Origin: Nitrospiraceae bacterium
GTDB lineage: Bacteria > Nitrospirota > Thermodesulfovibrionia > Thermodesulfovibrionales > Dissulfurispiraceae
Length of the DNA: 15,207 bases
Direction of reading: 5' to 3'
NCBI GenBank assembly: GCA_003170655.1
Contig: PMYY01000073.1
Span: 5,868 to 21,074 of the forward strand
The position numbers were made by a program, and so were the translations under genes. The notes below the pieces were generated by a model. It saw only the letters and a list, made by a program, of their open reading frames with translations, made no database searches and was not told the origin of the DNA. This document shows positions 1-6,583 of the stretch, in pieces (position 1 is the first letter of the stretch; each line of letters begins with the position of its first letter).

Positions 1-159
1 CGTCTGATCTATACAATGCTCACCAAGGGAACAGAATATGTAGACAAGGGCCAGGCTTATTACGAGGAGCGCTATCGTGAGCGCGTTATCAGAAACCTGA
101 ACAAAAAAGCTGCGGACATGGGCTTCATTCTTACGCCGGCGCGGGAAAAGACTATGTGA
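1..159 (+). CDS. Transposase C-terminal end, probably IS110 family (5' end outside window)
   Basis: The frame is open from base 1 and ends at a TGA at 157-159, giving 52 residues. The segment reads LIYTMLTKGTEYVDKG, then QAYYEERYRERVIRNL, then a basic tail. This tyrosine- and arginine-rich ending (YYEERYRERV followed by a leucine/lysine helix) resembles the C-terminus of IS110/IS116/IS902-type transposases as I remember them; no search was run. These enzymes are DEDD-type recombinases guided by an element-encoded RNA, and the elements usually lack long terminal inverted repeats. The catalytic part lies left of the window, so I cannot say whether the gene is intact. No right-end boundary could be placed after the stop. 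It marks the left end of what looks like an accessory segment. Confidence 0.6.
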   Translation, partial: RLIYTMLTKGTEYVDKGQAYYEERYRERVIRNLNKKAADMGFILTPAREKTM

Positions 160-580
160 ATACAATCTTGTGATAGTTGCGGATAGAATTGTTTCTTGAG
201 AGTTACACCAGTCAGAAGCATCGATATGGTTGTCGCGAGGACTTCGACATGGAATTTCGATCGTCAAATCTCTGGGAAGGATGGAGGATACTAGCGTTAG
301 TTAGCGATATTGCCATACTCAAAACGTCAGAGGCAGTAAGTATGAGTAAGCTCGGTCGGCACGTCGCTACGTTCCGCGCCTTCCTCGGCTTCGCGCACGA
401 GGCATTAAAACCCCATGCTTGACCAAGGGTGTCCGCTCTTCGAGCTCCGACGCCCTGGACAACTACGACGCAAGGCAAGGCGTGGGGCATACTAACGGCT
501 TCGGTCACACCGAGGTTATAAGCGTCTTGGAACGCCTCGCCGTGTACCAATAACGTAATACGCCCGCGCGCGCTTTTTGC
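160..580. other. Gene-poor stretch between transposase end and cysteine-rich gene
   Basis: I see no convincing gene here. The longest frames (177-422 on +, TTG start; 212-550 on -) have no recognisable motif, no ribosome binding site and no family resemblance. A short hairpin TCGGT-CAC-ACCGA lies at 501-513 without a T-tract. A GC-only run followed by five T's lies near 561-578 but forms no proper stem-loop. The first bases probably contain the right end of the insertion element, but its border is not visible. Confidence 0.5.
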
Positions 581-2446
581 TTACTGGATTAGTTCGACGT
601 TGAGGCTAACGCTTGTGCTCAGCAATCCCTGCGACGCAACAAGTTTATGACTGCCGCCGCTAAACTTCTCCATGGTAATGGTCACCGAGAAGGCCCCTTT
701 CGCGTCGGCTTTCGGAATGGCGATTTTAGCGCCGCCTGGGGTGTCAACCGAAAGGACGACCGGTCCGGGCGAGAAGGATTGCCCCTTCACAAGTAAGCTT
801 TGTCCGCTGACGATCCGGAGTGTCGGGCCTCCCGAGTGCCCTAACAACTCATCACCGCTGAAGATTAGCAGCGTCCCGCGCGTTGGTACCGCACAAGTTG
901 AGTTCTTTGGGTTCACGCAAAGCTCACCCGAAGGGCAGCATGCATTGCCGCACGCCTGTTGAGAAGCGGGGCAACACAATTTGCCGTTCAGGCAGGTCCC
1001 CATACAGCACTTGCCATTACAGCATTGTTCCCCAAATCCGCAATAGGTCTTACCGCAGGGCGTGCCAACCCCGCACTTGCCGTTCTGGCAGATAGCGGGA
1101 GACTCACAGCAAGTGTCGCCGCAAAGCGCATGATCACAGCAGACGTGTTTCCCTGAGGAAGAGGTTCGGAGATTTTCAGGCGCGCAGCAGGTTGCGTTGC
1201 CGGCGGAATTAGGGTCTCCCCATATCACCTTTGGTTTCGCACAGCACTCCTGGTGTTCGGATGAACTTCCGCGGTTATAAGTTATGCACTTCCCGTTGCA
1301 GCAGGTCAATGCCTTGTCACAGTAATCCTGACCCGCGGCGCAACAGATGCCCCACTCTGCATTGGCGCAAAATTGCCCGCTGTTACAGACCCCTTCGTAG
1401 CCGCAACAGCTTTGATTCGACTGACGGCAATACATTATGATATTAAAGCCGTCGTCAGTGTATTGGCATCCGGCCGCGTCGGATCCACCAGGACAGCAAT
1501 ATGAATATGGGGTAGTGCCCTGGAAAATGCCGCTCACACAAACCGAGCCATTGTCACAGCATGTCGGAGGTGTTCCACCACTGCCTCCACAACAGGATTG
1601 CCCTGTGGCACAACAGGTACCGTTTCCGCAGCTAAGACTGCAGCACGGCCCTCCCGAGCTGTTGCAATTGTCTTTGCAATCGTGCCAATCTTTATAACAC
1701 CCAACTAATTGGAAAGGGTCAAGAGTTGCAAATGAGGTCGCACCGCAGGCTTTGGCCTTGTCGTCGCAGTCGTTGTTGCAGTTGTCACACGCATTGCTCT
1801 CCATCGGCCGACGTACGCCTTTTTGCCCTCTTTGCAGGTTGCTGTGAGCATTTTCTGCAAGCGCCCGCATAGAGTTTGATAGTTCCGTATCCGAAAAACT
1901 ATTGACGTTACGAAGCTCCCCCTTAGACAAGATGCGGCCATCTGCAATGCCCTTGATCAAGCCATTTTCGTTTTTCAAAATGATATGGCGAGGTCCGCGA
2001 ATTGCGGGCCCATTGACAATCTCGATTCGCCCCATTGAAATAGCGGTAGTTGATTTATTACCTCGGCCAGACCGCTTAGATCCAGGCATTTGCTCGAACG
2101 TAACTTCGCGGACCAAGACGCCACCGAGCTCGATGCGTTGATGGAACCGCATAGAGGCGGAGTGCCGACCTATCACAGTCCAGACGGCCTCTAGGGTGAG
2201 TGGCTGACCTTTATGAGTCGTGGAGGCCGACAATTTAGTCGTGCTTGATCCTCGTTGGTTGCTTTCAAAGAACGGGGCCGGCTGAACTACCTCAGGAGAA
2301 GCGTAGCTCTTCTGCTTTATATCTGTGGCGGTAGCATAGGCATAACTCATGCACAACATCATGGCGACAGCAATCCCTATCCCTAAAGCCGTGGGCCAGA
2401 GCAAATGTCTTTGTGTACCTACTATTGCTAAACATGTTTTATCCAT
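581..2446 (-). CDS. Secreted cysteine-rich protein with repeated CC motifs and C-terminal beta domain
   Basis: This 621-residue protein is probably exported. A hydrophobic segment at residues 16-38, ending in AYATA, looks like a signal peptide or anchor. Residues 40-210 are a cysteine-free region of unknown fold. Residues 220-518 hold 56 cysteines, including 16 adjacent CC pairs, in irregular granulin-like units such as GNGTCC, GEQCCNGKCC and CGNACCPSGELC. The last ~95 residues are cysteine-free and beta-rich, with LLVKGQSFSPGPVVLSVDTP suggesting an Ig-like or carbohydrate-binding sandwich. The ATG start is supported by GGAGGG a few bases upstream and by a promoter at 2464-2492. Known relatives of this style are uncharacterised secreted proteins of environmental bacteria. 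Function is unknown: surface adhesion, metal binding or a disulfide-stabilised exoprotein are all possible. Many disulfides would require an oxidising periplasm or exterior. Confidence 0.8.
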   Translation of the reverse strand: MDKTCLAIVGTQRHLLWPTALGIGIAVAMMLCMSYAYATATDIKQKSYASPEVVQPAPFFESNQRGSSTTKLSASTTHKGQPLTLEAVWTVIGRHSASMRFHQRIELGGVLVREVTFEQMPGSKRSGRGNKSTTAISMGRIEIVNGPAIRGPRHIILKNENGLIKGIADGRILSKGELRNVNSFSDTELSNSMRALAENAHSNLQRGQKGVRRPMESNACDNCNNDCDDKAKACGATSFATLDPFQLVGCYKDWHDCKDNCNSSGGPCCSLSCGNGTCCATGQSCCGGSGGTPPTCCDNGSVCVSGIFQGTTPYSYCCPGGSDAAGCQYTDDGFNIIMYCRQSNQSCCGYEGVCNSGQFCANAEWGICCAAGQDYCDKALTCCNGKCITYNRGSSSEHQECCAKPKVIWGDPNSAGNATCCAPENLRTSSSGKHVCCDHALCGDTCCESPAICQNGKCGVGTPCGKTYCGFGEQCCNGKCCMGTCLNGKLCCPASQQACGNACCPSGELCVNPKNSTCAVPTRGTLLIFSGDELLGHSGGPTLRIVSGQSLLVKGQSFSPGPVVLSVDTPGGAKIAIPKADAKGAFSVTITMEKFSGGSHKLVASQGLLSTSVSLNVELIQ

Positions 2447-2463
2447 AAGCCCTCCTGATCTCT

Positions 2464-2492
2464 TTCATATAAAGAAAATAACCGCTTGTCAA
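2464..2492 (-). promoter_or_regulatory. Candidate sigma70 promoter of the cysteine-rich gene
   Basis: Read on the - strand, a perfect -35 TTGACA (2492-2487) is followed after 17 bases by TATGAA (2469-2464), a 4/6 match to TATAAT. The start codon at 2446 is about 18 bases beyond the -10, so the 5' leader would be very short but still contains the GGAGGG ribosome binding site. Confidence 0.5.
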
Positions 2493-2506
2493 GTCCGAGT
2501 TTTTCT

Positions 2507-2520
2507 CTGAGATCTCTCAG
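2507..2520. repeat. Inverted repeat CTGAGA-TC-TCTCAG next to the -35 box
   Basis: Two perfect 6-bp arms are separated by two bases and sit 14 bp upstream of the -35 element of the cysteine-rich gene's candidate promoter. Spacing and symmetry fit a dimeric regulator operator, but no regulator is identified. Confidence 0.35.
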
Positions 2521-2852
2521 ATTATTAATTTAAGATTGCTAACTGATGGAGCTGGACGAAAGTGTAAGATTACTTCAGTAATCATCGTGTCAAAGTGAAG
2601 GAATCTTGCGGTGATTTGCAGTAGAGCCAAGCCAGCAGCAACGATCTGATTGCATCAAAGACTTCGACATGCAAGCGATAGAACTGGCAGGGTGAATTCT
2701 TGCAAAGACTATCGATGATTTCCTACTCACCAGTGTAAGAAGGATGCCCTCTGGTAATACTTTCTTCCCTGTGAGTAACTGAGTACTAGACGCAATGAGC
2801 ATTAGTCCCAATTTGTTTCCGATTCCGTCAACCGTACACGGGTTACATCACT

Positions 2853-2876
2853 AACACTTCATTCCGATGAAGTGTT
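2853..2876. repeat. Perfect 10-bp stem-loop, possible terminator
   Basis: AACACTTCAT, loop TCCG, then ATGAAGTGTT form a perfect hairpin. On + it is followed by CTATTTATT, a weak T-rich tract, so it could be a weak rightward terminator. No intact + strand gene lies upstream, so it may equally be a protein binding site. Confidence 0.4.
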
Positions 2877-2927
2877 CTATTTATTCGAAAACACAGACCA
2901 TGTAAGAACAAAGAGGCCGTCCTGCAA

Positions 2928-2968
2928 CTGCAATATTAAAATCGATGTATCGATGATAATTATTGCAG
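2928..2968. repeat. Nested palindrome upstream of the GntR gene
   Basis: Outer arms CTGCAATA (2928-2935) and TATTGCAG (2961-2968) enclose inner arms ATCGAT (2941-2946) and ATCGAT (2949-2954). Both pairs share almost the same centre (2947.5-2948). It lies 33 bp upstream of the -35 of the GntR promoter. The left outer arm is preceded by a direct copy of CTGCAA (2922-2927). Confidence 0.45.
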
Positions 2969-3000
2969 CTTCAATGTTAAACATCATCAACTCTTGAAAC

Positions 3001-3030
3001 TTGACAATGCGAGGCCGCGATAATTAAAAT
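3001..3030 (+). promoter_or_regulatory. Candidate sigma70 promoter of the GntR-permease unit
   Basis: A perfect -35 TTGACA (3001-3006) is followed after 18 bases by TAAAAT (3025-3030), a 5/6 match to TATAAT. Transcription would begin near 3037, leaving a leader of about 28 bases. The perfect palindrome ATCATATGAT (3044-3053) lies just downstream of that start, a typical place for an autoregulatory operator. Confidence 0.55.
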
Positions 3031-3043
3031 TAATAAACATAAG

Positions 3044-3053
3044 ATCATATGAT
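3044..3053. promoter_or_regulatory. Palindrome ATCATATGAT in the GntR leader, possible operator
   Basis: A perfect 10-bp palindrome sits between the predicted transcription start and the ATG at 3065. GntR-family repressors commonly bind short palindromes in their own promoters. It does not match the FadR-type TNGTNNNACNA consensus, so the assignment is tentative. Confidence 0.3.
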
Positions 3054-3064
3054 GAATTATAATT

Positions 3065-3754
3065 ATGATTAAGAAACAGCAGCTGGTCGACCAGGTAATC
3101 GAATACCTGAGCAATACGATCGCCTCTGGAATATACAAGATCGGCGATAAGCTGCCTACCGAGCCGAAGCTTATGGTCGGGCTGGGGGTGGGACGTTCAA
3201 CGCTTCGCGAGGCGATTCGGGCATTGGCTCATAATGAAATACTCGAGGTGCGGCAGGGAGACGGTACATATATTCGCTCTTTCCCGTCGAGCGGCGAGCC
3301 ACTACGGCAGCGGCTAAGACGGGCCAAGGTCGATGAAGTTCAGGCAGTACGTCGCATCCTTGAACTGGAGATTGTACAGCTCGCTGCCAGGCAGCACAAG
3401 AAAGCCGACCAGAAGCTCATACTTGGTCATCTTAAGTCGCGCCGGGCTGCGCTTGCGCGCAATGACATACCAGCCTTGCTCGACGCAGATGTTGCATTTC
3501 ACTGTGCGCTGGCCGAGGCTACCGGGAATGAAGTCCTCTCCGACTTATATCGGACTTTTGCACTTTCACTCCGAGATGCGCTTACGACACTCTGGGATAC
3601 GGCTGATCATGATCAGTCCAAGATGGCGATGTTGCATGACAGCCTGTTTGAGGCAATTTCGGCCCGCGATGCTGTCCGTGCAGAAAGCATAACCCTAGCA
3701 CTGCTCGACCGACACAGCGCGACTCTTAGCGAGGCAGATGCAAAGCACAACTGA
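3065..3754 (+). CDS. GntR-family transcriptional regulator, FadR subfamily (FCD domain)
   Basis: The 229 residues have the standard size and two-domain plan. Residues about 6-72 form the winged helix: IASGIYKIGDKLPTEPKL, then GVGRSTLREAIRALAHNEIL, then the wing VRQGDGTYIRS. Residues about 90-220 are the helical FCD ligand domain, with probable metal ligands D142 and H146 (ADVAFHCALAEATGN), H191 and H217. FCD regulators usually bind small carboxylates or related metabolites through this metal and leave DNA when liganded. The ATG at 3065 is the only start that keeps the family N-terminus. No clear Shine-Dalgarno precedes it, which is unusual, and the leader is short and AT-rich. The permease gene follows after 23 bases, so it probably controls itself and that transporter. 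The ligand is unknown. Confidence 0.93.
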   Translation: MIKKQQLVDQVIEYLSNTIASGIYKIGDKLPTEPKLMVGLGVGRSTLREAIRALAHNEILEVRQGDGTYIRSFPSSGEPLRQRLRRAKVDEVQAVRRILELEIVQLAARQHKKADQKLILGHLKSRRAALARNDIPALLDADVAFHCALAEATGNEVLSDLYRTFALSLRDALTTLWDTADHDQSKMAMLHDSLFEAISARDAVRAESITLALLDRHSATLSEADAKHN

Positions 3755-3777
3755 TTTAGACAACCATGAGGTGATAA

Positions 3778-4575
3778 ATGATTAATCTTCTGATCGGTCT
3801 TGTAGCAGGCATGTTCGGCGGTCTCGTAGGCCTTGGCGGCGGGGTCATAATGATTCCGCTGATGGTTGGAGTACTAAAGCTCACACAGCATCAGGCACAC
3901 GGGACCAGCCTCGTCGCTTTAGTTTTTACGGGTATTGCAGGTGCAATCACTTATTCAATGAAGGGCTCGGTGGACATCGTTGCCTCGGCTCTCCTTGCGG
4001 TCACGGCGATATTTACGGCCCGATTCGGAGCCCATTTCGCGCACGCCCTTCCTGAGTGGAAACTCAAGAAATCATTCGGAGGTTTCCTGATATTTGTCTC
4101 CATTCTGCTGCTGCTTAAGCCTTATCTCGCGCAGGTTGCACATCCCGTTACGGCCGGCTGGGCAAAGGTTGTCGTGCTTATGATGACAGGTGTATTTACA
4201 GGCTTTCTGTCAGGGATGATGGGGGTCGGGGGTGGTACTATCATGGTGCCCGCGATGATATTGATGGCCGGGATGGGCCAGCATGTGGCCCAGGGAAGCT
4301 CTCTGCTGGCGATGATCCCTGCTGGCGCGGTCGGTGCCCACGCTCACTGGAAGCTCGGCAATGTCGTAACGAAACTACTGTTGGGCTTGATTCCCGGCAT
4401 TTTCATCGGCACCTATGTCGGCGGAAGCCTGGCACTGATCCTGTCGGAAGCAGTACTGAGGGTCATCTTCGCAGCTGTCCTAATCTGGACAGGCGTTCAT
4501 TACCTGAGGACGCCGATTCCTAAGGTAGCCTCTGCAACGCCTTGCGCTACGCGTGAAACGCAGCAAATAAATTGA
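3778..4575 (+). CDS. TauE/SafE (TSUP) family membrane permease
   Basis: A 265-residue, very hydrophobic protein with the two-fold repeat of the TSUP family: GMFGGLVGLGGGVIMIPLM near residues 11-29 and TGFLSGMMGVGGGTIMVPAM near 141-160. About eight membrane helices can be traced, and the length is typical. Family members export or import sulfur-containing anions or organic acids such as sulfite, sulfoacetate and taurine-derived compounds; the substrate here cannot be told from sequence. The start has a good ribosome binding site, GAGGTGAT, five bases upstream region of the ATG. It is the second gene of a unit led by a GntR regulator, suggesting inducible transport of the regulator's ligand or a product of it. 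The last ~20 residues (after YLRTPIPKV) are a polar tail. Confidence 0.9.
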   Translation: MINLLIGLVAGMFGGLVGLGGGVIMIPLMVGVLKLTQHQAHGTSLVALVFTGIAGAITYSMKGSVDIVASALLAVTAIFTARFGAHFAHALPEWKLKKSFGGFLIFVSILLLLKPYLAQVAHPVTAGWAKVVVLMMTGVFTGFLSGMMGVGGGTIMVPAMILMAGMGQHVAQGSSLLAMIPAGAVGAHAHWKLGNVVTKLLLGLIPGIFIGTYVGGSLALILSEAVLRVIFAAVLIWTGVHYLRTPIPKVASATPCATRETQQIN

Positions 4576-4583
4576 TATCAACT

Positions 4584-4600
4584 GAAAGGGCGGTCCTTTT
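4584..4600. terminator. Weak hairpin between convergent genes
   Basis: GAAAGG, loop GCGGT, CCTTTT form a short stem in the 27-bp gap between the permease and exonuclease stop codons. T-rich sequence follows on both strands, so it could serve as a weak bidirectional terminator. A perfect palindrome TTGATATCAA (4572-4581) overlaps the permease stop. Confidence 0.35.
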
Positions 4601-4602
4601 CG

Positions 4603-5280
4603 CTACTGTAATTTAATGTAATTTTCCCAGACTGAAAGGACTTCTTTTGTAGCAGTCAAGTCTCCAGCGCAATATCTCGCGATATCTACGTACCTTCTAG
4701 CCTTGAAGAGATTCTTTACGTCGTATCCGGTTATTCCCTCTGCCTTGGGACTCTTGATACCGAAGGTCCTGCACCACATGTCGAGTGGAAATTTGCGTTT
4801 CGCAGCGCCGTAAAAGGAGAGCTGATCGAAGAGATCGATATGGCTACCGTTGTTGCTGTATCGGTATGGCATCAAATCCCGTGTCGGCTTTAGCTTATGA
4901 ACGGCCGAGCGTACCATGATGAACGGACAATCGAAGGCCCTGCCGTTGAAGGTAACAATCTGGTCGTAGGCTTTTACGGTGTTCCAGAATTTTTCGAGGA
5001 CTTCCTTTTCTGTCCCGCATTCATAGCGGATGCTATTCTCCTCAAAGGGCAGGAGCATATCGCCCGGAGTCTGGAAATAGACTGCCCCTTTGTCGGTGTC
5101 GGGATTGAGCATACCTATGGCAACGATCTCGCCGGTAAGAGGGTAAAAGGAGAGACTCTCTTTGATCCTCTCTTCTTCTTCTTCGTTTTCAGCCCACTTC
5201 AGCAGGTATTCCCGGACTGCGGGATCGAGCGAATCGAAGTCAGCTCCGACGGTTTCGATGTCGAAGATGACCCGTCCCAT
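4603..5280 (-). CDS. 3'-5' exonuclease, DnaQ/PolB-like RNase H fold
   Basis: The 225 residues carry the three exonuclease motifs of the DEDD superfamily: ExoI FDIETVG (D7, E9), ExoII VTFNGRAFDCPFI (D117) and ExoIII YCAGD (Y203-x3-D207, the DEDDy type). The whole protein is a single nuclease domain, matching stand-alone PolB-exonuclease-like proteins of diderm bacteria. It would remove nucleotides from DNA (or RNA) 3' ends with two metal ions; no polymerase domain is present and the in vivo substrate is not known. It is the last gene of the division operon. Its ATG lies two bases after the ctpA stop, with only a weak ribosome binding site, so translation is probably coupled. It ends in a convergent arrangement with the permease. 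Confidence 0.88.
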   Translation of the reverse strand: MGRVIFDIETVGADFDSLDPAVREYLLKWAENEEEEERIKESLSFYPLTGEIVAIGMLNPDTDKGAVYFQTPGDMLLPFEENSIRYECGTEKEVLEKFWNTVKAYDQIVTFNGRAFDCPFIMVRSAVHKLKPTRDLMPYRYSNNGSHIDLFDQLSFYGAAKRKFPLDMWCRTFGIKSPKAEGITGYDVKNLFKARRYVDIARYCAGDLTATKEVLSVWENYIKLQ

Positions 5281-5282
5281 TC

Positions 5283-6581
5283 TTAAGCGGCCTTTTTCTT
5301 CAACTTGTCGATTACTTCCCAGGTCTTCAGAGCATCGATGGCCCTCTGAAGCTGAACGTCGTCTTTTTCCTGGACCTCCAGCGGTACCTTATCTTCATCA
5401 TCCGGGGCCTGTATATTCTTCTCGTTTTGAAGGTGGCCTTCGAGGTCTTTCTCCCTGATCACGGATATCCCTTTACCGTCCTTCGCTTCAAGCTTGACGA
5501 TGATGTCCGGTGTAATGCCGACGTTCTGGATGCTGACCCCGCTGGGCGTATAATACTTTGCAGTTGTTAGACGCAGCCCGGCGCCATCACTCAGAGGGAT
5601 AAGGGTCTGAACAGATCCCTTTCCGAAGGTCTGGACGCCTACGATTACAGCCCTGTTCCAATCCTTGAGGGCTCCGGCAACGATTTCAGATGCACTCGCG
5701 CTCCCTTGGTTCACCAAGACTACCATGGGAAGGTCGGTATATGTGGGATCGTCCCCCTCGGTGAAATACTCGATCTTATCTCCGGTCCTGCCCTTGATGT
5801 ATACGACAAGCTTTTTGGGCGGCAGGAACTGTCCCGCCACATCGACTGCGCTGTTTAGCAAGCCGCCTGGGTCGTTTCTAAGGTCGAGGATGATCGACTT
5901 CATCCCCTTCTCTTTCAGGTCCTTGAGAGCCTTGGTAAGGTCGTCAGAAGTCATTTCTTGGAATTGCGTGAGCTTGATGTATCCGATATCATCCTTGAGC
6001 ATTTTGGACTTGACGCTCTTTATCTTGATAATATCCCTGACAATGGGGATATCCTTCGGTTCGGTCCAGCCTTCCCTGAATATGTTTAGTGTAACGGGTT
6101 TGCCCTTGGGGCCGCGCATCTTAGATACTGCATCCTGTATGCTCATGTTCTTCGTCGACTCGCCGTCAATCTTCAGGATCTTGTCACCGGCCTTGATACC
6201 GGCCATGTATGCCGGAGTATCTTCAATGGGGGCGATAACGGTAAGAATGCTGTCCTTCATCGATATCTGGATGCCCAGTCCGCCGAACTCGCCCTTGGTC
6301 TCGACCTGGAACTCTTTGAATGCCTCGGGACTCATGTACCCCGAATGTGGATCGAGTGAGGACAGCATCCCTTTTATAGCGCCGCTGACGAGGTCTTTTG
6401 TCTTGACCTCGTCGACATAATTCTTCTTGATTACATTCAGGACATCCACAAAGGACCTTAAATCTTCATACGTTCCCTGCGCATTTACGATCTGGGAACT
6501 CACAACTCCTACAGCAAGCGCCGCACCGAGAACTCCGATGACGACAGCGGTAATTATCAGCAGCTTTTTCTTGGAATGCAT
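5283..6581 (-). CDS. ctpA: Carboxy-terminal processing peptidase, S41 family (CtpA-like)
   Basis: Periplasmic serine protease of 432 residues. An N-terminal membrane segment (residues about 7-28) anchors or exports it. A PDZ domain follows at about 95-180 (GEFGGLGIQISMKD, AGIKAGDKILKIDG). The peptidase core contains the catalytic triad inferred from CtpB-type enzymes: S296 in GSASASEI, K321 in FGKGSVQ and Q325. The C-terminal ~70 residues are charged and helical. Family members trim or degrade periplasmic proteins at their C-termini; in Pseudomonas a CtpA relative degrades peptidoglycan hydrolases, which fits its place right after envC. The GGAGGA ribosome binding site (6587-6592) lies inside the last codons of envC, and the ATG follows that gene's TAA by two bases. 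Confidence 0.95.
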   Translation of the reverse strand: MHSKKKLLIITAVVIGVLGAALAVGVVSSQIVNAQGTYEDLRSFVDVLNVIKKNYVDEVKTKDLVSGAIKGMLSSLDPHSGYMSPEAFKEFQVETKGEFGGLGIQISMKDSILTVIAPIEDTPAYMAGIKAGDKILKIDGESTKNMSIQDAVSKMRGPKGKPVTLNIFREGWTEPKDIPIVRDIIKIKSVKSKMLKDDIGYIKLTQFQEMTSDDLTKALKDLKEKGMKSIILDLRNDPGGLLNSAVDVAGQFLPPKKLVVYIKGRTGDKIEYFTEGDDPTYTDLPMVVLVNQGSASASEIVAGALKDWNRAVIVGVQTFGKGSVQTLIPLSDGAGLRLTTAKYYTPSGVSIQNVGITPDIIVKLEAKDGKGISVIREKDLEGHLQNEKNIQAPDDEDKVPLEVQEKDDVQLQRAIDALKTWEVIDKLKKKAA

Positions 6582-6583
6582 TA

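Larger units (their letters stand above)
2447..3064. other. AT-rich 618-bp divergent intergenic region with palindromes
   Basis: The region separates the leftward cysteine-rich gene from the rightward GntR gene. It carries a promoter for each gene (2464-2492 on -, 3001-3030 on +), a 14-bp inverted repeat at 2507-2520, a perfect 10-bp stem-loop at 2853-2876, a nested palindrome at 2928-2968 and a palindrome ATCATATGAT at 3044-3053. A 73-codon frame on the - strand (2590-2811) starts with TTG and has no recognisable content. Bases 2521-2850 hold nothing I can name. Confidence 0.6.

Noticed and set aside
177..422. 81-codon frame on + in the gap after the transposase
   Set aside because: It starts with TTG, has no ribosome binding site, no recognisable motif and overlaps another random frame on the opposite strand.
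497..517. Hairpin around TCGGT-CAC-ACCGA considered as a terminator
   Set aside because: Only five clean pairs plus wobbles and no T-tract on either strand.
212..550. 112-codon frame on - in the same gap
   Set aside because: No motif, no ribosome binding site, no family resemblance; likely chance in GC-rich sequence.
581..2446. Repeated cysteine codons on the complementary strand considered as DNA repeats or a CRISPR-like array
   Set aside because: The spacing is irregular and the repetition follows from CC motifs in the protein; no repeat-spacer structure exists.
2590..2811. 73-codon frame on - upstream of the GntR gene
   Set aside because: TTG start, no ribosome binding site, no recognisable content.
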